From: Planctomycetota bacterium
GTDB lineage: Bacteria; Planctomycetota; PLA2; JAEUHO01
Reading direction: 5' to 3'
Assembly: GCA_020631815.1 (NCBI GenBank)
Contig: JACKGW010000001.1
Span: forward strand, 186,001 to 250,000
DNA: 64,000 nucleotides
This document shows, piece after piece, positions 54,255-62,430 of this stretch. The notes under the pieces are model-generated. The model saw nothing but the letters and a program-made list of their open reading frames with translations, made no database searches and was not told where the DNA came from. Each line of letters starts with the position of its first letter. Positions within the stretch are counted from its first letter, which is position 1. A program made the translations under genes and the position numbers.

Positions 54255-54815
54255 GTGGAACAAGCGATCTACACCTGGATGGCCGTCATCGGCTGCGGGA
54301 TCTTGCTCGTCCAGGTCATCTTGCAAGTCATCGGCGTGGGTGACCACGACGGCGACCTCCACGTCGACATCGATGGCGACGTGGGCGACGGCGACTTCGG
54401 CCACGGCGACTGGTTCTTCGGGTTCTTGTCCTTCAAGACGCTGGTCGCGTTCGTCGGCTTCTTCGGCCTGACCGGTCTGCTGCTCCTGGAGCGCGACATG
54501 GGCACGCCGCAGCGGGCGCTCTACGCGACGCTCGCCGGCCTGGCCGCCGTCGTGGTGGTCGGCTACTTGATGAAGATGCTCCATGCGCTGGGGCACTCGG
54601 GCACGCTCGACGTGACCAACGCCCTCGGCGTCGAGGGCACCGTCTACCTGCGCATTCCCGCGGCCGGGGCCGGGCGCGGCAAGGTCACGCTCGACGTGCA
54701 GGGCCGCAGCGTGGAGCTGGGCGCCGTCACGGACGGCCTCGAGCTGCCCACCGGCGCACGCGTGCGCGTCGTGGAAGTCGTCGGTGAGGACCTCGTACGG
54801 GTCGAAGCGCGCTGA
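54255..54815 (+). CDS. NfeD-like membrane protein with OB-fold tail (flotillin partner)
   Basis: A 186-residue inner-membrane protein. Hydrophobic segments lie at about 9-27, 59-79 and 88-107. Between the first two is an Asp/Gly/His-rich loop (GDHDGDLHVDIDGDVGDGDF) that could bind metal. The C-terminal 75 residues form an OB-like domain with GVEGTVYLRIPAAGAGRGKVTLDVQG and VEVVGEDLVRVEAR, as in YuaF/NfeD short forms. Those genes are classically found directly before a flotillin gene, as here. A GTG start follows GGGAGG by 4 nt. It likely acts with flotillin in membrane organisation. Confidence 0.83.
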   Translation: MEQAIYTWMAVIGCGILLVQVILQVIGVGDHDGDLHVDIDGDVGDGDFGHGDWFFGFLSFKTLVAFVGFFGLTGLLLLERDMGTPQRALYATLAGLAAVVVVGYLMKMLHALGHSGTLDVTNALGVEGTVYLRIPAAGAGRGKVTLDVQGRSVELGAVTDGLELPTGARVRVVEVVGEDLVRVEAR

Positions 54816-54860
54816 ACAGATGTCGCCTCTGGCACGCGCCAGGGGACCAAGGAGAACGCC

Positions 54861-56504
54861 ATGGGGTCGATGTTGGACGTAGGACTGCAGCTCGGGGGTG
54901 ATCAGGTCGAGCTGATCATGGTCGCCTTCGGCGTCCTGTTCCTGTTCAGCTTCATCGTGCTGCTGGTCAAGCGCTACAAGCGCTGTCCCAGCAACCGGGT
55001 GCTGGTCAAGTACGGCAAGGTCGGAGGCGGAGGCGCCTCCCAGTGCATCCACGGCGGCGGCACGTTCGTCTGGCCGCTCATCCAGGACTACGACTTCCTG
55101 GACTTGGAGCCGCGGCAAATCGAGATCCCGCTACGCGGCGCCCTCTCCATGGAGAACATCCGCGTCAACGTGCCGTCGGTTTTCACGGTCGCCGTGGGTA
55201 CCGAGCCGGCCGTCATGAACAACGCGGCCATCCGCCTGCTCGGGCTGAAGCCCCACGACATCGACGCCCAGGCCCGCGACATCATCTTCGGTCAGCTGCG
55301 TCAGGTGATCGCCTCGATGCGCATCGAGGAGATCAACCGCGACCGCGACGCCTTCCTCGATCGCATCCAGACGTCGCTCGAACCCGAGCTGCGCAAGATC
55401 GGCCTCGTCCTGATCAACGTGAACATCACCGACATCACGGACGAGTCCGGCTACATCGAGGCCATCGGCCGCAAGGCCGCGGCGACGGCCGTGAAGCAGG
55501 CCGAAGTCGACGTGGCCGAGCAGGAGAAGCGCGGCGCGATCGGCGTGGCGCTGGCCGAGCGCGAGAAGGACATCCAGGTGGCCGACGCCACCAAGGAGCG
55601 CGACATCGGCACCAAGGGTGCGGAGAAGGACCGCGTGATCGAGGTGGCCAACCTCGATCGCCAGGCTCGGGTCGGCGAGCAGACCGCGGCGCTCCAGCGC
55701 GACTCGGACATCGCGGACGCCGAGCGGGACAAGCGCGTGCGCGTGGCCCAGGCCGATGCATTGGCCGTTACGGGCGAGAACGCCTCCAAGGCCAAGATCG
55801 CCGAGGCCGACGCCGAGCTTCAGGTCAAGCGCGCCGAGGCCTACCAGCGAGGCGAGACGCGCAAGCGCGTGGCCGAGGCCGAGGTGCTGCGTGAGCAGTA
55901 CCTGGCGCAGGCCGAGGCCGCCAAGGCCCAAGGCGAGAAGATCGAGGCCGAGCGGATGGCCGATCTCGTGGCCACCGCCCGCGCCACACGCGCCAAGGTC
56001 GTCGTGGACGCCGAGGCCGAGGCCGAGCGCCGGCGGATCGAGGCCACGGGTGACGCGGCTGCGATCTACGCGAGGCTCGAAGCCCAGGCCCGAGGCGAGT
56101 ACGAGATCCTGGCCAAGAAGGGTCAGGCGCTCGGTGAGATCGTGAAGGCCTGCGGCGGTCCGCAGAGCGCCTTCCAGATGCTCATGCTGGAGCACCTGGA
56201 GAAGCTGTCGGAGAACGCGGCCCAGGCCATCAGCAACATCAAGTTCGACAAGATCGTCGTCTGGGACGGTGGCACGGGCACGGACGGCCGTGGGGCCACG
56301 TCGAACTTCCTCTCCGGTCTGGCCGGTTCCCTGCCGCCGATGATGCACATGATGCGCGACATCGGTGGCGTCGAGATGCCCGAGTACTTCGGCAAGCTCG
56401 TGCGCGCCGAGGAGGTAGCCGACGCTGAGGCGGCGACGGATGACACCCCGCCGGCCGAGACCAAGCCGACGCCGCCCAAGAAGGGCAAGCCGCCGAGCGC
56501 GTAG
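54861..56504 (+). CDS. Flotillin family (SPFH domain) membrane protein
   Basis: A 547-residue flotillin: one hydrophobic hairpin or helix at about 18-36, the SPFH domain (about 45-230) with RGALSMENIRVNVPSVFTVAVG and LGLKPHDIDAQARDIIFGQLRQVIASM, then a long EA-rich coiled coil (about 230-420). The C-terminal region (SAFQMLMLEHLEKLSENAAQAISNIKFDKIVVWDGG) is conserved in bacterial FloT/FloA. It forms membrane microdomain scaffolds. AAGGAG lies shortly before the ATG. The NfeD-like gene is 45 bases upstream and is very probably in the same operon. Confidence 0.92.
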   Translation: MGSMLDVGLQLGGDQVELIMVAFGVLFLFSFIVLLVKRYKRCPSNRVLVKYGKVGGGGASQCIHGGGTFVWPLIQDYDFLDLEPRQIEIPLRGALSMENIRVNVPSVFTVAVGTEPAVMNNAAIRLLGLKPHDIDAQARDIIFGQLRQVIASMRIEEINRDRDAFLDRIQTSLEPELRKIGLVLINVNITDITDESGYIEAIGRKAAATAVKQAEVDVAEQEKRGAIGVALAEREKDIQVADATKERDIGTKGAEKDRVIEVANLDRQARVGEQTAALQRDSDIADAERDKRVRVAQADALAVTGENASKAKIAEADAELQVKRAEAYQRGETRKRVAEAEVLREQYLAQAEAAKAQGEKIEAERMADLVATARATRAKVVVDAEAEAERRRIEATGDAAAIYARLEAQARGEYEILAKKGQALGEIVKACGGPQSAFQMLMLEHLEKLSENAAQAISNIKFDKIVVWDGGTGTDGRGATSNFLSGLAGSLPPMMHMMRDIGGVEMPEYFGKLVRAEEVADAEAATDDTPPAETKPTPPKKGKPPSA

Positions 56505-56516
56505 TCGACCCGCGGC

Positions 56517-56754
56517 TGTGTCAGAACCCTTGCTGGGGAGCCGCGCAGCGGCGACGCGGGCAAGGTGTCTGACACGCCGGGGGCGCTTCCGATCGCCAGC
56601 GAACGCCGCACTGCGCCAACTGACCGAGGGCTGGGTGCACGGTGGGTCGTGCCGCGCTCCCGCGCGGAGTCGGCGCTCGGGCAGACGCCCTCGCGGCAGA
56701 GGGGCTATTCCGTACCCCCTCTGCACTCCTCACGGGGTTCAGACACCTCCGCGC
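56517..56754. repeat. Family A units flanking a family D element (copy A7)
   Basis: The 234-base gap between the convergent flotillin and FAD oxidoreductase genes is repeat-filled. A decayed family A unit runs from TGTGTCAGAACCC at 56517 to AAGGTGTCTGACACG near 56575. A family D element is at 56649-56735, and directly after it a family A arm GGGGTTCAGACACCTCC (56735-56751) carries the oxidoreductase stop codon on its minus strand. The far half of that last unit is missing. Confidence 0.8.
56649..56735. repeat. Family D element D3, abutting family A
   Basis: An 87-base element with the hairpin CCGCGC / GCGCGG near 56652 and the hairpin GCAGAGGGG / CCCCTCTGC near 56696-56724, ending CACGG immediately before the family A arm. 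Its right 45 bases are nearly identical to copy D2, suggesting recent spread or gene conversion. Confidence 0.8.
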
Positions 56755-57863
56755 GCCGGCGCGAACACAGCCGGCGCGGGAGCGCCACCGAGCGCGGCCT
56801 CGGCCACAGCGGCTCCGAGGCCGAGGCCCCAGCCCATGCCGTGTCCCATGAGACCCGCGAGCACGTAGAGTCCGTCGGCGCCGGGCCAGGCGCCGGCGAG
56901 CGGCAGGCCGTCGGGCGTGAACGCCATCGTCCCGGCCCAGCGCGCAATGACCTTGCGCCGCTGCGCATGGGGAAACCAGCGTGCGAGCAGCCGCTCCAGC
57001 GCTCGTTGCACCGCGGGGCCGGGCGTCTCGTCCGTGGTGCGTTCTTCATCGCCCCCCTCGTCACGCTGACCGCCGAGCAGCACCGTTCCCGTCGACAGCA
57101 CGCGGAGGTAGTCGTGCCCGCCGCGGGCGTACACGGGACGGGGTGCGCGCGGTGTCGGCTTGACGCGCGCGGCCAGCATCTGGGCGCGCCACGCCGTGAG
57201 CCGCAGGTCGGCAGTTCCGGCCGGCGCGAGCGCGCCTGACGCGTGCGAGGCCGTGACGACGACGATCGCCGGCTCGATCACGCGCTCACCCACCACGACC
57301 CGCCAGCGCGTGCCGTCGCGCTCCGGACGTGTCACGCGCACACCCTCGCTCAGGGCGGCACCTGCGCGGCGCGCTTCGGCGACTACCGCGTCGAGGAGGT
57401 GGAGGGGGTCGACCGCGCCATCGCCGTCGTCGACGAGGCCGCCGAGCCAGGGCCCACCCCGCCAGGGCGCGGGCAAGCGATCGGCGGCGAGCCATGTGAG
57501 GCCCAAGGCGTCTGCCGTGGCCTCGAGGTCGGCGGCCTCGTCGGGATCCACCGCCAAGCGCAAGCTGCCGGAGGGGACCCAGCCGATGTCGTGGTGACGG
57601 GCCAGATCGCGGACCGCCTCGCGCGTGGCGAGCCCTGCCGCACGAAGCGCATCCGCCACGTCCCGCCCCTGGGACTGGGCGACGCGCGCGTAGGGGTCGG
57701 CGCCGTCGGCCAAGATGAAGCCTGCGTTGCGTCCCGTCGCGCCCTCACCGGCGCGGCGCACGTCGACCCAGGCGACCGTGGCCCCGCGTTGCGCGGCCGC
57801 GCGCGCCACAGCGGCGCCGGCGATGCCGGCGCCCAGGACCAGCACGTCCGGGCGTGCGGGCAC
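56739..57863 (-). CDS. FAD-dependent oxidoreductase (DAO / glycine oxidase-like family)
   Basis: At least 374 residues, a DadA/PuuB-like amine or amino-acid oxidase. FAD-binding motif LVLGAGIAGAAVARAAAQRG is near the start, GRNAGF follows, and the C-terminus has AGLMGHGMGWGLGLGAAVAEA, the second flavin contact. The true start is unclear: a conserved-looking SWWLERRR element lies in frame upstream, but no ATG, GTG or TTG is present before it, so the GTG at 57863 is taken. The last residues Gly-Gly-Val and stop lie in a family A arm. It probably oxidises an amine or amino acid with release of peroxide; the substrate is unknown. Confidence 0.8.
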   Translation of the reverse strand: MPARPDVLVLGAGIAGAAVARAAAQRGATVAWVDVRRAGEGATGRNAGFILADGADPYARVAQSQGRDVADALRAAGLATREAVRDLARHHDIGWVPSGSLRLAVDPDEAADLEATADALGLTWLAADRLPAPWRGGPWLGGLVDDGDGAVDPLHLLDAVVAEARRAGAALSEGVRVTRPERDGTRWRVVVGERVIEPAIVVVTASHASGALAPAGTADLRLTAWRAQMLAARVKPTPRAPRPVYARGGHDYLRVLSTGTVLLGGQRDEGGDEERTTDETPGPAVQRALERLLARWFPHAQRRKVIARWAGTMAFTPDGLPLAGAWPGADGLYVLAGLMGHGMGWGLGLGAAVAEAALGGAPAPAVFAPARGGV

Positions 57864-58013
57864 GTCGTCGCGCCAGGGGTCGCGCTCGCGACGCCGCTCC
57901 AGCCACCATGAGGTGGTGGGGACGGGGTCGGGAGCAGGATCGACAGGCTCGGAAACGGCGCACCTCCGGGGCCGGGATCGTAGTCCGGAGGGCGGCGTAC
58001 CCTGGGCCCCCCG

Positions 58014-59582
58014 ATGGCTGACGCCCGCACCCGCTCCGACGACCCTCCCTCGCTCCGCGTGGTCCGCGGCGAGCTGGAGCTCGCACTCCGCGTCACCGAC
58101 CCGGACGTCGTCGCCGAGCTCGAGTCGGTCCCGGAAGGCGCCGCGCGCGAGGCGCACGCGCTGAAGGCACTGCGCATCGGTGTTACGGCGCTGCAGGGCG
58201 CCCGGGGGCAGGTCGACGCCGCCGTCGTCCGCAAGGAGGGCGAGCGTCTCGTCGCGGAGCTTCGACGGTCGCTCGACGCCCACCGCGAGGGGCTGGGCGG
58301 TCGCCTGGAGACCACGCTCAAGGAGTGGTTCGACCCGCAGAGCGGCAAGCTGCCCGAGCGCATCCGCGGCCTCGTCAAGAAGGACGGCGAGCTCGAGACC
58401 GTGCTGCAGCGCGCCGTCGGCAGCGACGGCAGCGCGCTGGTCGCCACGTTGCGCACGCACGTGGGCCCCGAGAGCCCGCTCATGAAGGTCCTGAGCCCGT
58501 CCCAGAGCGAGGGGTTGCTTCATTCCCTGGGCCAGGCCGTGGAGAAGCAGCTCGCCACGCAGCGCGAGCACATCCTCCAGCAGTTCAGCCTCGACCGCAG
58601 CGACAGCGCGCTGTCGCGTCTGGTCCAAGAGCTGGAGAAGAAGCACGGCGACCTCACCACCGAGCTCAAGGGCCGTATCGACCACGTCGTTCGCGAGTTC
58701 TCGATGGACGAGGAAGGCAGCGCGCTCAAGCGGCTCGTGGACCGCGTGGACCAGGCGCAGAAGCGCATCACCCGCGAGTTCACGCTCGACGAAGAAGCCT
58801 CGGCACTCGGGAACCTCCGCAAGCAGCTGCTGGACGTGCTGCACGAGCACGAGAAGCGCAACGTGGCGTTCCAGCAGATGGTCGTGGAACAGCTCGGCCG
58901 CATGCAGGGGGCCAAGGAAGAGGAGCAGCGCAGCACGCGCCACGGTCTCACCTTCGAGCAGGCCCTCTTCGAGCGCGTCCAGGCCTACGCCCAGGGAGCT
59001 GGCGACGTGGCCTCGTTTACCGGCAACGAGACGGGCCTCGTACGCAATGACAAGAAGGGCGACGTCGTAATCCAGCTGGGCCCCGACGCGGTCGCGGCGG
59101 GCGCGCGCATCGTGCTCGAAGCCAAGCAGGATCAGTCCTACTCCATGCGCCACGCGGCCGAGGAGATCGCCGCGGCCCGCAACAACCGCGGGGCCGAGGT
59201 GGGGGTCTTCGTCTTCTCCAAGCGCTCGGCGCCCGAGGGTCTCAAGGTCCTCCAGCGCATGGGCTCGGACGTGTTCGTCGTATGGGACGCCGAGGACGAG
59301 AGCAGCGACACCGCTCTCGAAGCCGCGCTGCTCCTGGCGAAGGCCCTCGTCACGCGCGCCGCCACGGAGAAAGACGAGGAAGCCGTCGACCCGGAGCGCT
59401 TCGAGCGCGCCATCCTCGACATCGAGAAGCACGCCAACAACCTCGACGACGTCACGAAGGCCGCCGAGACCATTCGCAGCGGCGCCGACCGCATCCTCAC
59501 GCGCGTGCGCATCGACCAAGACGCGTTCCGTCGCCAGATCGAGGAGCTGCGCCGGCTGCTGGACGCACTCCGCGACGCGTAG
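58014..59582 (+). CDS. Coiled-coil protein with PD-(D/E)xK nuclease-like C-terminal domain
   Basis: A 522-residue soluble protein. Residues about 60-300 are coiled coil with three internal repeats of the form FSLDRSDSALSRLV, FSMDEEGSALKRLV and FTLDEEASALGNLR. Residues about 310-420 look like a restriction-nuclease fold: GDVVIQLGPDAVAAGARIVLEAKQDQ contains the D...E-x-K pattern, followed by AAEEIAAARNNRGAEVGVFVF. The C-terminal helix is again charged. I infer a DNA-related or RmuC-like role, but catalysis is unproven. It is the first gene of a three-gene operon with a K+ channel-type protein 15 bases downstream. Confidence 0.68.
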   Translation: MADARTRSDDPPSLRVVRGELELALRVTDPDVVAELESVPEGAAREAHALKALRIGVTALQGARGQVDAAVVRKEGERLVAELRRSLDAHREGLGGRLETTLKEWFDPQSGKLPERIRGLVKKDGELETVLQRAVGSDGSALVATLRTHVGPESPLMKVLSPSQSEGLLHSLGQAVEKQLATQREHILQQFSLDRSDSALSRLVQELEKKHGDLTTELKGRIDHVVREFSMDEEGSALKRLVDRVDQAQKRITREFTLDEEASALGNLRKQLLDVLHEHEKRNVAFQQMVVEQLGRMQGAKEEEQRSTRHGLTFEQALFERVQAYAQGAGDVASFTGNETGLVRNDKKGDVVIQLGPDAVAAGARIVLEAKQDQSYSMRHAAEEIAAARNNRGAEVGVFVFSKRSAPEGLKVLQRMGSDVFVVWDAEDESSDTALEAALLLAKALVTRAATEKDEEAVDPERFERAILDIEKHANNLDDVTKAAETIRSGADRILTRVRIDQDAFRRQIEELRRLLDALRDA

Positions 59583-59597
59583 ATCGAGGGAGGCGCC

Positions 59598-60203
59598 GTG
59601 ACCAAGAACCGCGTCGAGGCATTCAGCGACGGCGTCTTGGCCATCGTCATCACGATCATGGTGTTGGAGATGAAGGCGCCGCCGCACGCGGACCGGATCC
59701 CCGACCTGCTCCCCGTAGCGCCCGCGTTCTTGAGCTACATCCTCAGCTTCCTGTACCTCGGCATCTACTGGAACAACCACCATCACCTCCTGCATGCGGC
59801 GCCCCGCGTGACGCCTGCCGTGATGTGGACGAACCTGCACCTGCTCTTTTGGCTCTCGCTCGTGCCCTTCGTGACCGCGTGGATGGGGGAGAACCACTTC
59901 GCGCCGCAACCCATGGCGCTCTACGGCGCCGTCCTCCTGATGGCCGCGGTCGCCTACTGGGCGCTGCAACGGGCCATCGTGTCGATCGAAGGCTGCGACT
60001 CGGAACTGGCCCAGGCCCTCGGGCCCGACTGGAAGGGCAAGGTGTCGACCTTCGCCTATGCCGTCGCGATTCCCGGAGCCCTGCTCTCGCCCTGGATCGC
60101 GGGCATCGCCTACGTCGGGGTGGCCATCGTGTGGCTCGTTCCCGATCGCCGCCTCGCACGCGTGATCGAACGGCGATCGAGCGCGCCGGACGCGGGCGCA
60201 TGA
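59598..60203 (+). CDS. TMEM175 (DUF1211) family potassium channel-like membrane protein
   Basis: A 201-residue membrane protein with six hydrophobic segments. The family signature F9-S-D-G12 in EAFSDGVLAIVITIMVLE lines the pore in TMEM175 channels. A W-x-N-N-H-H-H-L-L segment (about 54-63) matches the conserved second helix region, with adjacent histidines. These proteins conduct potassium across the inner membrane in bacteria. GGGAGG precedes the GTG start closely. The stop overlaps the next gene (ATGA). The pairing with a nuclease-like protein is unexplained. Confidence 0.87.
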   Translation: MTKNRVEAFSDGVLAIVITIMVLEMKAPPHADRIPDLLPVAPAFLSYILSFLYLGIYWNNHHHLLHAAPRVTPAVMWTNLHLLFWLSLVPFVTAWMGENHFAPQPMALYGAVLLMAAVAYWALQRAIVSIEGCDSELAQALGPDWKGKVSTFAYAVAIPGALLSPWIAGIAYVGVAIVWLVPDRRLARVIERRSSAPDAGA

Positions 60204-61006
60204 GCCACATCGTCCTCGTCCACTGGAAGCCGGCAGAGGCCGAGCCCACGCAGCGCGGGCTGGTCGACCAGGGTCATCGCCTCGAGCTGATCCGACCCGA
60301 GGGCGGCAAGGGGCTTGCACGCTACCGGGCGACACCTCCTGACGCGTTCGTGATCGATCTGTCGCGCCTGCCCAGCCACGGGCGGGAGGTGGCGGTGTAC
60401 CTGCGCCGGCAGAAGGGCACGCGTGACGTGCCGCTTGTCTTCCTGGCCGGGGATCCGGCGAAGGTAGAGCGGTTGCGCGAGGCCCTGCCGGACGCGCAGT
60501 ACGTGCGCACGTGGCGCGGTGTCGGTGGGGCCATCGGGCGCGCGAAGACGTCGCCGCCGCGCGCGGCCGTCGTGCCGACCAGCATCACCGGCTACTCGGG
60601 CACGCCGCTCGTCAAGAAGCTGGGCATCAAGGCGGACTCACGTGTGGTCTTGGTGGGCGCGCCCAAGGACATCCCGGTGCTGCTCGCCGATCGACCCCCA
60701 GGGAGCACGCTCGTCCAAGCAGGCCGCGGGCCCGGCGATCTCGTGCTGGTCTTCGCCACGACGCGCGCCGAGCTGACCAAGCGCTTGCCTGGCGCGCTGG
60801 CCCGTGTCGACGACCCGGGGCGCCTGTGGATCGCGTGGCCCAAGAAGACGTCGGGTCAGGCCAAGGACCTGTCCGAGCCCGGCGTTCGCGAGGCGGGACT
60901 CGCGGCGGGCTGGGTCGACTTCAAGATCTGCGCCATCGACGCCACGTGGTCGGGCCTCTGCTTCGCTCGGCCCCAGCACACCAAGCGCCAGCGCAGCGGG
61001 CGCTGA
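60200..61006 (+). CDS. Pseudo-receiver plus DUF3052 domain protein
   Basis: A 268-residue soluble protein. Residues 1-115 resemble a response-regulator receiver (HIVLVHWKPAEAE, then VIDLSRLPSHG and VPLVFLAGDP) but lack the acidic pair at the first strand, so it is probably not phosphorylated normally. Residues 130-262 match DUF3052: GYSGTPLVKKLGIKADSRVVLVGAP, LVFATTRAELTKRLP, LWIAWPKKTSG and VDFKICAIDATWSGLCF. DUF3052 has no established activity. It is translationally coupled to the channel gene and ends 13 bases from the convergent desaturase gene. Confidence 0.8.
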   Translation: MSHIVLVHWKPAEAEPTQRGLVDQGHRLELIRPEGGKGLARYRATPPDAFVIDLSRLPSHGREVAVYLRRQKGTRDVPLVFLAGDPAKVERLREALPDAQYVRTWRGVGGAIGRAKTSPPRAAVVPTSITGYSGTPLVKKLGIKADSRVVLVGAPKDIPVLLADRPPGSTLVQAGRGPGDLVLVFATTRAELTKRLPGALARVDDPGRLWIAWPKKTSGQAKDLSEPGVREAGLAAGWVDFKICAIDATWSGLCFARPQHTKRQRSGR

Positions 61007-61019
61007 TCGCGCGCGACCC

Positions 61020-62018
61020 TCACGCGCGGCGGTCGTGGATCCAGGCGAACGGCGTGGGCCTGTGGCGACGCTTGGCCTCCGCGTCGGCTTGGCGGCGATA
61101 CCGGGCCGGCATCTCGCAGAGCTCGTCCTGCAGGCGCGCACCGTCGGGTCCAAGGCCCGTGAGGTGGCCTACGCGCGCCTCGGCGAAGAACCCCTCGAGG
61201 TTGTCGGCGTAGTCGTGGAGCGAGTAGATGCCGAGGTGCGTCCCGACCGCAGAGAAGCGGCGGAACAGCGAGACGTCGCCGTCTCCGGCCATGAGTCGCG
61301 CGGGCATGGCGACATGGCCGACCACGTGGCGCAGGGCTTCCAGGGCACCGTCGGGATCGCGCTCGAGCACGCCCAGCAGCACGCCGCGGTAGGCGCGCTC
61401 ATGGCGTGCCTCGTCGGCCGCAACCAGGCCGCACATGCGGCGGAGACGGTCCGCGCCGGCCCGGCGCACGACACGCCCGAGCTGGTTCCACGAGGTCTTG
61501 GTGGCGTGCTCCTGGATCGAGGCATAGGCCAGTCCCTTGTAGGGGTCGCCGTCCGCGCCCGTGTCGAAGCCGTTGCGCAGCAGGTGCTGGATGGTGCGCT
61601 CGACCTCGCGCATGGCCACGCGCCCGCCGAGCAGCAGGTAGGCGCGCGTGACGTCGCCGTGGCGCTTCTCTTCGGCCGTCCAGGCACGGCTCCAGCAGGC
61701 CCAGGCATGGCGCTCGGTGCCCGTGGCGTCGGTCATGCCACCGAACCGGTTGAGCGCCGTCTGGTAGGAGGGCAGGGCCTCCTCGGTCACCACGTTGCCG
61801 ACGAGGACGACGAGCATGTCGTCCTCCAGGCGCTCGGCCTCCGCCCGCAGCTCGTCCAGCTCCTCCCGCCACGTGGGGCCCGCGAAGTCGGGCAGGAAGT
61901 CGGACGGCTGCCAGCAGGCCTCGACCTCGGGGAACGTCGCCAGCTGCTCCTCGACGGTCGGGAGCACGTCCGCCATCACGCGCAGGCGCTCGGCGTCCTG
62001 GCGGAGGAGGAGATGCAT
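61020..62018 (-). CDS. Acyl-ACP desaturase (soluble di-iron type)
   Basis: A 332-residue soluble di-iron fatty acid desaturase like plant and mycobacterial stearoyl-ACP desaturases. The metal ligands are clear: E80 in VTEEALPSYQT, E117 and H120 in WTAEEKRHGD, E170 in IQEHATK, and E203 with H206 in ADEARHERAY. It introduces a cis double bond into an ACP-bound acyl chain using O2 and ferredoxin. The ATG at 62018 is used, with an in-frame GTG at 62033 as alternative. It is divergent from a second desaturase across a spacer with a family C element. Confidence 0.9.
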   Translation of the reverse strand: MHLLLRQDAERLRVMADVLPTVEEQLATFPEVEACWQPSDFLPDFAGPTWREELDELRAEAERLEDDMLVVLVGNVVTEEALPSYQTALNRFGGMTDATGTERHAWACWSRAWTAEEKRHGDVTRAYLLLGGRVAMREVERTIQHLLRNGFDTGADGDPYKGLAYASIQEHATKTSWNQLGRVVRRAGADRLRRMCGLVAADEARHERAYRGVLLGVLERDPDGALEALRHVVGHVAMPARLMAGDGDVSLFRRFSAVGTHLGIYSLHDYADNLEGFFAEARVGHLTGLGPDGARLQDELCEMPARYRRQADAEAKRRHRPTPFAWIHDRRA

Positions 62019-62104
62019 GGGCTGGGTCTCCACGGCCGGCCAGCCGACCCGGGTCGAGAGCCACCGAGGAGACGAGGACGGGTTCCGCCTGGAGCTCCGG
62101 GTCT

Positions 62105-62266
62105 GTCTGAGAACACGTCCTGCTGCGGCCACCGTGTCTCTCGCTGCGCCCGCCCCAACTCGAATCCGGGTCCTTTGGCGGTCAGGGGACCGCCTCCGGC
62201 CCGGCTTCTCGTCGTGCCTGTGGCTCGCTTCGGCCCCGGTGTCCTCGCGACGGAGTGTTCTCAGAC
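62105..62266. repeat. Family C element (copy C2), MITE-like with perfect 12-bp inverted ends
   Basis: GTCTGAGAACAC at 62105-62116 is the exact inverse of GTGTTCTCAGAC at 62255-62266. The 162-base interior shares CTCGTCGTGCCTGTGGCTCG with copy C1. It lies in the 412-base divergent spacer between the two desaturase genes, where both promoters must be; the remaining bases (62267-62430) hold no gene that I can see. Confidence 0.82.
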
Positions 62267-62430
62267 GCACCCTAGGCGCGAGGAGCCCTGATTGTCAGGT
62301 CTCTTCCTCCATTTCGGGGATTCCGATGGGGATCGCGCTTCAGCGGATGTGAATCCGGTTCGACCCGGGGTATTGGCGCCCGCGTTGCGCGTCGTGCGCG
62401 TAGCCTCCCCGGACTCCCGGCGGAACCTCC

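Noticed and set aside
56739..60335. A 1198-codon open frame on the minus strand spanning the oxidoreductase and the region opposite two further genes
   Set aside because: Only its last third is a real protein; the rest is antisense to well-supported plus-strand genes. High GC content removes stop codons from the antisense frames and gives such long shadows.
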